The position numbers and the translations under genes were made by a program. From Pseudopyrenochaeta lycopersici (lineage: Eukaryota > Ascomycota > Dothideomycetes > Pleosporales > Pseudopyrenochaetaceae), in contig NHZP01000019.1 of NCBI GenBank assembly GCA_003313425.1, positions 186,001-250,000 on the forward strand: a DNA stretch of 64,000 bases, given 5' to 3'. The notes under the pieces were generated by a model. The model was not told the DNA's origin. It saw only the letters and a list, made by a program, of their open reading frames with translations, and made no database searches. Every line of letters starts with the position of its first letter. Position 1 is the stretch's first letter. This document shows positions 34,002-44,430 of the stretch, piece after piece.

Positions 34002-35158
34002 GAATGGATTCCAACTTTTTTCAACTCCCTTTTGTTTTCCTTTTTTTCACTTGCGCCATCTGTGGGAGAGTTGGCAATTACATCCTGACAGTTTATCATC
34101 TGGGAGCGTATACGCAAATAGCATTTCTAGGCGTTTTTCGAGGATAAAGGACATGGGATTTATAGGGTTGGGAGGGAATTGTACATGTCGGATTGTACAG
34201 GTAAGGTATATATTCATATTGCTTTTTGTTTTTCAGTAGAATGACTGTATTGTGTACACACTGGAATATGGATTTGTACTATAGATGTGACAATGTCACA
34301 TTTCTAGGCTTTTTTATCATAAACTTATGTTAGCCAACACGGTTAGCTCCTCACGTGCTCTGTTATATAAGCATCCACAGGGTATATAGTTCCCTTGTGT
34401 CTCATTTGATAGGAATCAACCTAGTTCCTCCTGCCTGCTGCCCGCCAACAACTTATTATAGAAGGTTACCCTGGTGATTATGTGGTCTCGACTGTGGACT
34501 TACAAAATTCCTGGCCATTCACGTGCAAGATGGTCGGCTTTGCAGATTCATCACGCATTGCGTTCTTGTCACATAACTGGCAGCATGAAAGCAACGTTTC
34601 GACTCCAGATACTGTAGTTCTCTCACTGTGATCAATTCGTATTCCTTTGAGCTGCGCAATTCTCCTTTACCTGGACTGAAGTGAGTGATGTCAGGTAGTG
34701 TAACAGCTGGTCTCACTCACTTTGGCGTTTCTTTCTTAGCTGATGTGACAGAAGGATAAAAGACTTTCAGAACTTCTCCCTTCACAAGACTCGCTGCATT
34801 CACCATCTTCCCTCGTCTACTTCAATCATCTCTCTACACTCATCGTGCCCCTCCTCCATCTTCAGTACGCTTTCTACATTGATTATCTTCATCTTGTACT
34901 CCAACTTTGCTCTCTACTCCCATTCCGCTTTCTACCTTCGAATATTTAAGTAACTCGGATCTGAGTGTCCAGTCACGCCCGAATTCACGGTATTCAGAAA
35001 AGGCAGTGTCTACAACCGTACATTCCTGGCGCTTGGGCTGCTTGCTACTTTAAGCCCTGCCCAGCAGAAGACAGAAACCTCCCTATTCGTCAAAGGAATA
35101 GCACTCCCTACCCTCTCACCTGCACCAGAACCTTCTTCCTGCAAGAAAAATTGCCAGC
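34002..35158. other. Intergenic region, promoter of the GTPase gene
   Basis: About 1.2 kb. It holds a TATATAA element near 34363, then a pyrimidine-rich stretch at 34790-34940 of the kind often found upstream of fungal start sites. The latter probably belongs to the GTPase gene. No coding frame or RNA gene was recognised. Confidence 0.45.
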
Positions 35159-38100
35159 ATGGATACGAACAAAGCTAAACAAACCAATTACGTTGAATTG
35201 CTACGGGACCTCAAGACGGAAGCTAAACAGAAGCTAATCCAATTACAAATGCAAGTGAACAATTCGAATGGAGATGAGCCCACAAATGCGCTAAATGGCT
35301 TGTGCCGAAAGCGCAAAGGTACTTATACCCTGAACGCTACTTTTGATCTGCCTAACAATTTCACAGCCTCAGAAATGACGGACGATCTTGAGGATGTACT
35401 GGAGGAGGACGACTCGGACGATGAAGAATTGGAGCTAAGACATGATCCGGCTTCTGAAGAAATCCCACTTCTGCCGTTTTCACATCCAGGTTACAAGATG
35501 GCTGAAGAGTATTGCAACAGAATTATTCAAATATTCCAGACTGTTATCAGAGGTAGCTCGTACCAAGATGATGAAGTGAAGTATTTCTTAGAAGAGCTCA
35601 GGGCCCACGAAAGTCCAGGATACGGCAAAGACATCAGGATTGGTTTGATCGGGGACTCTGGTGTCGGGAAATCGTCACTCATCAATTCCATTCTTGGTAC
35701 AGAGAATATTACTATCCAGGTACGGCTTTGTAGGATGACATGCTCGCCTATATTTGCTAACTTACAACAGGCTGACGATGGTTCAAGTTGCACTTATGTC
35801 GTCACAGAATTTGCCCAATCCAAGAGATTGCAGAAAAAACCTTATGCTGCCGAAATAGAGTTCTTCTGTAAGCAGACATGTGGGCAAATGATTCGAGAAA
35901 TGCTCAGCCACTACGTAAAATTTGCACAGCAGGAGAGTGCTGAGGAAGAGCCAGACGAAATGGAGGACATGAATGCACAGACCGCTCTTGAATGCTTCTG
36001 TGCACTCTTCCACAATAAGAGAGAATTTGCCAGTGAAAAAGCAGCTAAAGAATATCTTGCGGCTGCAAGCGGACCTGATGACGCAAAGATCTTGAGGCAG
36101 CTCTACGATTGGACCGAAGACATTCGCAATCACTTCAAGCTGAATACCAATAGCGAGACAGTCTCTATTGGTGCCAACGAGGTTCCGAACCTTGTTGAAC
36201 AGTTTCTGCCCTTTTCCAAGACTGTTCCCTATGCCAAATTCCAGGACAAGGAAATGTCCTTTTGCCCATGGCCCTTGGTAAAACTTATACGCATCCAGTT
36301 AAATTCACCGATCCTCAAGCAAGGCGTGATTCTAGCAGATTTGCCTGGTGTTTCAGATATCAATCAGTCTCGCGTCAATGCTACAAATCGATACCTGCAA
36401 GAATGCGACCTCTCCATTGTGGTGGCAAGAATCGACCGCGCGGAGACCGAAGCCCCAGTCCATTGACATATACTAGGCGCATTTCGACGGAGACGAAGCG
36501 GAGGCGTTATGATCGTCTGCACGAGATCTGACGATATTGGCAATCGTAGTAGGCAAACATTTCAATTGAGTCCAAAGGATGAGGAAAGGTTGAATCTCAT
36601 TGCGACGCAAGTGCTTTCTGTGGATGCCAAACTCAATGATATCCGCAAACAGACCAAGGAGGCAAAAGGTGACCTGCTTCGTGTCACAGAGTTGACGAGC
36701 CTCAAACACCGCTATGAGTAAGTGTGTACGACCAACTTCACACACCACACTGACAAGGCTCTAGGTATCGTAAACTAGAGTTGGAACAAGAGTAACACGT
36801 AATGCACGATTTACATATACTGCCTGCTGATACAAGAAAGGAAAACCGAGATACGCATCATCGCACGCAATAACAAAGTGATTCAAGGCTTATCTCGCAA
36901 GTACCGCGAGCTCACCAAGGATGAACTACGCGCACCGATATTCTGCGTCAGCAATAAGGTGTATATGAATTATGTGACCGGCTACAAGAAGAAAGAACCT
37001 CCAGCCATTCAGCTAGTCGAGACCAAGATTCCAGCACTCAGATCACACATCTACTCACTGCCGTCCAGAGGAAAGTTTGCTGCACTTGAGCATTACTGTC
37101 AGACTTCGGTTGAGACTCTGCTCAGCACGATCCAAATGTCATGCTCCATGTCCAAGCTGAATCGGAAAGACCACTTGGTAAAAATCGTCAATGATTCTCA
37201 ACAAGTATGCGCTCTTTCTATGTTGTTGACTTTGTTCTAATCTATTGAAGAATATGAATCATCAAATTGAGGCAGTGTTCGACAAGTTTCATCGAATAGA
37301 CATCGAGGAGGCTTTGGAATCTATCCGTAAACTGTACTTGGTCCGGTGGCTAAGGACCAACGCGCTGACAAAACTTTCAGATGATTTGCAGAGGAAGTGG
37401 ATCGCCTTGGCGAAGGTAAAGTGCGATGGTTTTGCGGAGACATACAAGTCTGCTGCGCATGGTGCGTTCATCCGCAACTATGGTAAGATATTGGAATGTC
37501 ACTCAAAATCTCCATGATACTGAAATTCTAAAGGCAAGCACCGGACCAAGAAGCACTCATACGCAAACTGGAATGAGGTCTTTTTGAAGCCTGTACCAGG
37601 GGACCTCGACGTCATCTTCGACAGACTCTGCAATGACTACTGTCGCGATTTCGCCACTGAACTTGCTCAAACCATTAGCGAGGCCATCAACAAGATGGAC
37701 CATACATTGCGTAGTAAGCCTTTCCTATATACATATCTAGTTTCCATTTTCACCGGCTTTTACAGACGATCCCGCTGCCATGCTTGCTGGTGCTGTGAAG
37801 ATCTTCCTCGAGAATCTCCACAACCGCAAAAGTGAAATAACGAAGGAGAATGAGGGGATGAAGACTTCTCTCAGGGAGCAATTTCGGTATGAAATGAGGG
37901 TAAACATCCTGATTACATATCGCTGACAAAATCGAGAATCATCCACCACAACGCAACCACGGACTCGTTCGAACATTATTTCACTTCCGCGATGGCTGTA
38001 GTGTATGACGAAGCTCAGAAAGTCCAGGCCGTCCGTGCCATAAGAGGTACAAGCACTCAGAAATATGTCAAGGGCAAGTCCAAGCATGTTGCTCGATGTG

Positions 38101-38396
38101 AATTCTTCGAAAGCTCAGTCTGTAGCCCCGTCGGGCCCTTCAACGCTATTAACGAAAGGATCATGCGGGACATCAAGCAAGCACTAGAACATGCGCGCGA
38201 GAAATTCTTTACGACAATTGACGGCATCTTCAAGAAGATCCAGTATGACTTTGATCGCGTTTGCTCGGTCGAAGAAGATCACACACCGGAGGGCAAGTAC
38301 CTCCGGCAGTTGCTGCACAAGTTGGTTGAGGAGTCGAGGGAGGTTCTTGCTGGGCCAATTAATGGATTTCTGGATCTCTGTCGTCAATGCAAGTAA
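35159..38396 (+). CDS. Dynamin-like large GTPase (SLIP-GC-like), with one in-frame TGA
   Basis: Eight exons: 35159-35719, 35771-36717, 36765-36791, 36841-37204, 37251-37482, 37534-37713, 37766-37886, 37937-38396; 964 codons. It resembles the nuclear GTPase SLIP-GC group, which is variable in fungi. An acidic N-terminus leads into the G domain: G1 GDSGVGKS (165-172), G3 DLPG (377-380), G4 TRSD (438-441). Charged helices follow (KLELEQE-KTEIRIIARNNK) and CVSNKVY, then a long helical C-terminus as in dynamin stalks. Codon 419 (36464-36466) is TGA, between G3 and G4, with coding-like sequence in the same frame on both sides; no sensible intron removes it. All other splice joins keep frame. It is either a recently broken gene, a sequencing error, or a truncated 418-residue product. 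It faces the membrane protein at 38925-40888 tail to tail. Confidence 0.75.
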
Positions 38397-38924
38397 ACCT
38401 TGACTAGGTCGTGAATGAAGAAGGAAAAGGTTGCACTATTGCTATTTTCATGGAGTGGCTGTGGCAATTGGCTCCATCGAGTAAAAAGTTCATTGCATCC
38501 CATTTAATCGCCATGCTTTACGGTGGCCTATATCCAGAGGCCAGATTAGTCATGATTCAATCGTGAGAGGCAGCATTGAATTGGCGTCAACGTAGAAAAC
38601 GGAGTTTCACTCTTCGGGATTAATACTTTTACTTTCAGCCTCTCAACGAATAGTTCAGTTTGGAGAGTGAAGAGTTCAAGTCACCATCCTCCAAGACACC
38701 TGAAAATGTAGAGTGCTAAGTTTACATATCCATTCGCGGATCGTATTTGACAATTATTTACGGGGAATGCAAACTTTGAATTGGGCTCAACGGCTTGGAT
38801 CAACGCGATAACACTACTGAGAGAACATCCAGTTGATCATGCAAGAGAAACAGAGACTGTCTTTACTACTTGTTGCGAGACTTTTTCAGACGGCAGCCTC
38901 AGAAAACGCTCTCTACATCATTGC
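38397..38924. other. Convergent 3' intergenic region
   Basis: About 530 bp between the 3' ends of the GTPase and the polytopic membrane protein. AT-rich, with no coding frame. Confidence 0.45.
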
Positions 38925-40888
38925 TTACTCGTCTCGCCATATACCATCAAAGCCGTTCTTCAAGCGCTGCTTCAGCCGCTGAGCATGCCAGCACGACAAT
39001 CCAACATATGTTGCCAAATACCCAATTCTAAACCACATGTCAAAGCCAAACAACAATCCCATAAACCCAGTAATGATGCCAACCTGAAGCATAGCAAAAT
39101 ATGCAAGAAAGTAGACTAGCTTCAGCAAGACGCGGTTTTTCTGCGACTGGGGCTCATATTTGCTAAAGATAAGGGAGTTCAGAACGCAAACAGTGAAAGA
39201 CATTGACAGCGTGTATGGCGTATATGTGTAGAACGTGTCCAACGGTGTTAAGGCTCCAGACGCCAGTAAGAACAGAGTCCAGACACATATTTGCGTAATT
39301 GTAACCAGCGTGGCGAACAGCAGGATTTTGAAGCTAAAAATGTTGTAAAAGTCGTGGTCAGGCGCATATTCCAAGTATTGTAATGTCGTGTCCTTCACTA
39401 ATGGAAGATTAAGGTACGTCTGAGTCTGGCGTTCTAGAGTTAGAACAGGCATCTCCTCCTCAAGGATATTATTGTGTGCAGACGGAGAAGCCTTGAACGG
39501 AAGTACATCTGTTGCACCCAGATTAGCCCGAATACCGTGGAAGCTGAAATGATTACTACAGCGACTGACTTACTGGCCAAATATCCTTCCATCAGAGCAA
39601 CAAAAGGTGCAATAAGTAGGACGAGTGCCATAATTTGCCCGAATGTCCATTCGCGACTTTCTGGGTCAAGGTCGAACTTCGAATTCCATAGACTCAATGC
39701 GCCCCAGGCATAGCTGACTATAAGCCACCAGACCTTTTGAAATGAGCAGGATATCTTGCAAGATTGAGTTAGATTGAGAATTACCTCTAAAGCCTTCGAT
39801 GACATCACATCAAACAGGACTCGATAGCAGAGAAAAACTGTGAGCAGGGGGCGGTAGAGAAAGATCGTTGCCAGAACGGGCAACCGCGAACCGACGTTAC
39901 ACCAACTGTGAACCTTCATTAAGAATTCCTTTGAGTGAGTGCTGCACCAGGTCCGGATACTCAGAAATATATTTGTCGGTATTTGATAAAGACGACAGAG
40001 ACGCACAGCCATTCCGAAAATAAGGAGAGTGATAGAGATCGCCGCGCGCTGATTGCCCGCCCGGTTGCTGAAGCCAGACGGATTCTGGTGAGGGAAAAAT
40101 GAGCATATGGCAGGCTTGGAGACGAATAACCCCACTTCCTGATGCGTGAATTTATCAGCAAAGTACCAGGTATATTGTGCCGTCGGTATCAGGCCAAAGG
40201 TAAGCAAGACTACAAGCGTGATCATGCCTGGTATCCTCCACAGCTGTGCCAACTTATGTTTGTATAGATAGTCACTAAGGAAGGTCAGGCAGCAGAGGTG
40301 GGTTATGCTTGAAAACCAAGCCAGGCGAACAATCTTATGCCAATGGTATACCGAAATACCACATCGCAATTGTGTGAATCCGCTGATCATGATCGATAGA
40401 CCCGTGAGTAATTGGAAGTCACCAAGAATCAGCATACACTGCACGTGTTAGAGATTTGTAACCGTAGAAATCTAGCAGATGTTTTGGTACATGTATAAGA
40501 GCATTTTTAGCGTGAGATTGCGGTGTCACTTCATCCTGACTATCTTGACTTGCTGGAGACACTCGGCGACATTCTAATCTCCAGCCAAGAAGATACAAAT
40601 CGACTGGGTTGGGTTTGGAATATTTATTTTGAGAGCTCTTTGTCGTCTGCGCATCAGGTTCTCTAGAACAAGGTGCGTCCGGACGGTACGCCGAAATGTA
40701 GTAGATAAGAACAACGAATAGAGCTGATGCCGCCGACAGAGTATACGAGAGACTGACCTTCGCAATACTCAGTACCGTGTCACCAGATCAAATGGGTCTG
40801 TACTTACACCAATACCTGAAATATCTGGATACGGCGATAACTCTATCGGCGGGTTCTCGCAATCGACGTGACAGTAGTTGCTGCCCAT
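38925..40888 (-). CDS. Polytopic fungal membrane protein, unknown function
   Basis: Five exons: 40888-40808, 40757-40491, 40438-39785, 39733-39574, 39508-38925; 581 aa. Introns are 50-65 nt with clear branch sites. The start (MGSNYCHVDCENPPIELSPYPDISGIG) is an extracellular-type head, followed by about nine hydrophobic segments. These include LILGDFQLLTGLSIMISGF, then the hallmark CGISVYHWHKIVRLAWFSS, then WRIPGMITLVVLLTFGLIP. The head and the QLRCGISxYHW block match a large, uncharacterised family of filamentous-ascomycete membrane proteins that is patchy between species. The fourth intron (51 nt, 39734-39784) is divisible by three without stops and could be retained. The gene faces the dynamin-like GTPase. 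No transport or receptor motif is recognised. Confidence 0.8.
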
Positions 40889-41202
40889 GGAATTGACCTT
40901 GCAAAGTTGGAGCCACTTAGGTTTCTACCCGGGGATTAGGGCGCGGGCCGTTCTTGTATCACTATGCGATGGTTCTGAAACTCGCCCCCAAGGCAACCGG
41001 CCCACTTTACACACCCGAGATCCTCGTAGCCAATAGCATCTTACACATAGCCACACTTCCTAATGAGTCAAACGCTTCGCTTCATGGAGGGCTAGTGACG
41101 TATACGATCTGTACTGAGCCCGCCCATGGTCTCGTTGCTGCGCCGTACCAAGCTATTTTAATAAATCCAAAGACGTCTCTGACAACTCTTGGCGACTGCC
41201 TA

Positions 41203-41944
41203 CTATGTCCACTTAGCGACATTATTAGGTATGAGTTTTTTAAACATCTCCAATTGCTTCATATGGACAGCTGTTTTCGCGTCCAAAATCTCAGGCTTTA
41301 GTTGTAGTGTTTTGTCGAGTCGTTGCTCACACCCACTGAAGACGACCGTGTAGTCAGGAAGGCGCGTATTGGGAGAGACAATTGAAGAAGCTGAGATAGT
41401 ACAGTGCTGTTGACATGATAAGTACATTGAAAAAGGCTATAGCCAAGATGTAAATACATACCCTCCCAACAACGCATCCCCGCCCTAAGACAGCACCGAC
41501 CTCGATCACGCTGCCCTCGCCCACCTCAGCAGCCTCAACGACTGCATTGGACTCCACTACCACGTTTCTACCCAAAACAACACCCTCGGCTCTCATTGAA
41601 TCCCTAAGACTGGCGCTGTTTCTTTGAGAAGCCATGCTACTGCGCCTGCTCTCAGCATCCACCTCGGCACCCATACCCACGCCGATCCTCGCTCTTTCAT
41701 AGATCACACATCCTTCACCGAGGACTACAGGCGCCAGAGCACTGCTGATCTTGCTATGTGGGTGGAGTACCGAACTCGATCCAATGGTAATGGGCTGTGT
41801 GCCCGTGAGCTGGGCGTGCTGTGCGATGAGGACAGCGCCATCGATGACAATCGAGGAAGGTTTCGGTAGGAGAGACGTGCGCTTCGGGACAGTGGAAGAG
41901 CGACGATCTGGTGCAGAGCGTGCTGGTGCTGGTTGTGCGGACAT
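41203..41944 (-). CDS. Dynactin subunit 6 (p27), left-handed beta-helix protein
   Basis: Two exons: 41944-41462 and 41406-41203; 228 aa. The first ATG is at 41944. Dynactin p27 sits in the pointed-end complex and helps attach dynactin and dynein to cargo. The sequence shows hexapeptide-type turns of a beta-helix: SIVIDGAVLIAQHAQLTG, then PITIGSSSVLHPHSKISS, then APVVLGEGCVIYERARIG, GVVLGRNVVVESNAVVEA, and GSVIEVGAVLGRGCVVGR. After the intron come HCTISASSIVSPNTRLPDY and a C-terminal helix. A Ser/Arg-rich loop (DAESRRSSMASQRNS) interrupts the helix, as in other fungal homologues. The 55-nt intron joins GCVVGR to HCTISA in phase 0. The family call is good. Confidence 0.88.
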
Positions 41945-44430
41945 GGTGACTTCCAATTTTCCCGTTTCTGTAAGTGCGGTTGGTTAACGTCGATAACGCG
42001 AGAGGCGCGTTGCGAGTCTAGCGTGTCACCGAATCACGTGACGATGGGATATGTCAAGAGTGCATTGTGATTTCTCAAACTGTAAGACGGCGCCTGTTAA
42101 GAATTGTACATGTGTTGATAAAGTTATAGACATGCTTTTGGCATGCTGTTTTGCATGGTTTTCAACTTGCACCACGTAGGCGAATGACCTCGCGATCGGA
42201 ACGTTATAACGAGTGCCCCAAGCGACAACAACAACAAGACACCACGATGCTAGAGATAATATTGAATACCGCAACCAAGATAAGATTATCCCTACCGTCC
42301 ATTTTCATACAAATCATATACTGTAGTCGCTCGATGTTTGCCTATTCTCAACGTGGCTGAGCAGGATATCAAACTATGTGGAGAGACACCAGCGCTATAC
42401 ATTTCTCCCCTCTATCTCAATGATGTCGGTAGACTTAATTTTAGGGACAATCCACCCTCAAGGGTTTAAGACAACAGGCCCGTTCTACTTGATCACACAG
42501 ATGATCTATAAAAGATTCGACACCAAACCTGCGATACTAGGCTCCCTTAGCCATATCGTGTCTTCAGCTCAACACACCAAATTAGAGGGGATGAAAAAAT
42601 CCATACAGCGAGAATGTGAGAGAATCGAGGCAATAAGTGAGCCCAAGAAACGAAACATGACTTTTACTCGATTTGAGTGCGAAGAACGCTCCTTACACAT
42701 GAGTTGGCAAAGCTAAACGAGACACCTGTCAGACTTATCAATGGAATGACGTGTCGAAAACGTAGCAAGGTTCTATTATCAAAAACAGATAAGGTGTGCC
42801 ACTATAGTGCTGTTTCGTGGCTCCAAAACGGTGAGCAAGGCACGGGAACGCGGCAGTTCAAAGCCTTCAAGGAGGAGCAAATTCAAACCCAAATAGGAAA
42901 GCAGCCCAAGTAAGGAGATTAAGAAAGGTTGAGTCTAAGTTATAGAGGGAGTGAAGGCTGATCAGGTTTCCTGGCACGCTGACCGCAGCGCTACGAAAGG
43001 AATCAAATAAACCCTCAAACTATCCAAGAATAATATAATATAAGAGCCTTAACGCTGCTTCAAACGATTTTAATCAAACCAGAGGAGCTAAAAAGCCTGA
43101 TCATGGTGCTGAGGAGTCTTTAGGTGCTGTATCAGGCGCAACGGCCATGCAGTCACGATGCGGCCGAAATATTAGACTCCAGACAAATATGAATACCTAT
43201 GGATGGTCAACAACGGCCTCATAAGCTCTCCAAGCAAATGAATGGTGATAATAGCTATTACTTGAGGACCTATATCATCAGGTTTATTGTTGATTTGGGT
43301 GTCGCAAGCGGTTGTTCCGCCGCTCTAACATTGTATCGTAATTTGGACCAACTTATGCCTCGATGATTTTGCGATTTGAACCTCACGTCAACTCCATTAC
43401 CCTCGTTCTGACTCTCAAGGGTTCGAGCATGCACCTCTGTAACCGCATGTGATCAACGCGAAGAATCCTCTGCTAGCACAAGAAGTTTATTGAAGGACCG
43501 TTTGTAGCAGACCACTGGGTCATGTTCGCATGTTCATGTCCTGCAAATAGAATCGGTATCACTTCTATTTTGCCAAGACATAATATGTCGCACTGCCGTG
43601 ATGAGAGCCGAGTAAATCCTTCCGAACTGATGCATGAGGCTGCATATCGTGATGACTGAAAAGGTATGGCGCTTTCTTTCAGCTTCAAGTTTCTGCTATT
43701 TTCGCCAGTCTTTACTTCCGCCCAAAAGTTATCGCCTTCACGAACCCAGTATAGACACATGTCAATCCATTTCCTCACTTTTCTAAGCCCAAGAATTGTC
43801 TTTCAAGACCCTATCGTCCCGAGTTCACTTTCTACTACAAGGGTCGTTCATCGACGTCAGCTTGCATTATTCACAGCACATTCAGGTGGGACAGACCCCA
43901 CCTCACATTCGTTCGTCCATGCATGATGCAGACCCTCCAATCAGCATCATAAGTGACATCTGGTCATGAATGCGGCCAGATGACCTATTTTGTAGCTGTA
44001 GAGGTCCCCAACTCTGACGAATATGAGCAGGAGTGCTGGAACCATGCAGCTTCGTTCGGCAGATCTGATTTTCTTGAGAGTTTCCCACATTAACGCATCG
44101 TACCATTTGTTCGTACTTCAGGAAACATCAACCGTCTTATCGAAGATAACCCTCCATTATAGCCGAGTCGCATGCATCACCCCGTCAAGAATGTGCAAGT
44201 GCAGTTAGGATGTGGTGCTCTCCCTGGGACCCTGGGTTTGCAGGTACTTCAACTCCTAAACCCAGCCATACAGACCTTGTGACCCAGGGCATTATATTAA
44301 AGTCTGCAGATTCGGGTATTGAAAAACATTGTACGACCATGTAGTGGGGTGTGATCTCACAGTCGAGAATAGAAAGCAGAGCATGCGGCACTTTAGCCGT
44401 TAACAACAGCAACTCTTAACCGCCCAGATA
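41945..44430. other. 2.5-kb region without recognisable genes
   Basis: Short frames only. The longest (+ 42378-42716, 112 codons, and + 43666-43926, 86 codons) have no recognised domain. The part 42180-43300 is AT-rich and may be remnant DNA. No terminal repeats or transposase motifs were found by eye. The left edge is the promoter of the dynactin gene and the right edge that of the tannase-family gene. Confidence 0.45.

Noticed and set aside
36795..36797. A TAA just after LEQE in the GTPase gene, first taken as a second nonsense mutation
   Set aside because: A 49-nt intron (36792-36840) removes it and joins E to KTEIRIIARNN in frame.
40954..41301. 115-codon frame on the plus strand
   Set aside because: Antisense to the dynactin p27 second exon and its flank; no family match.
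43300..43390. Sequence resembling a tRNA B box (minus strand, GGTTCAAATCG)
   Set aside because: No matching T-arm stem, acceptor stem or A box around it.
43666..43926. 86-codon frame with a signal-peptide-like start
   Set aside because: No cysteine pattern, no intron or family support; kept only as a remark on the gene-free region.
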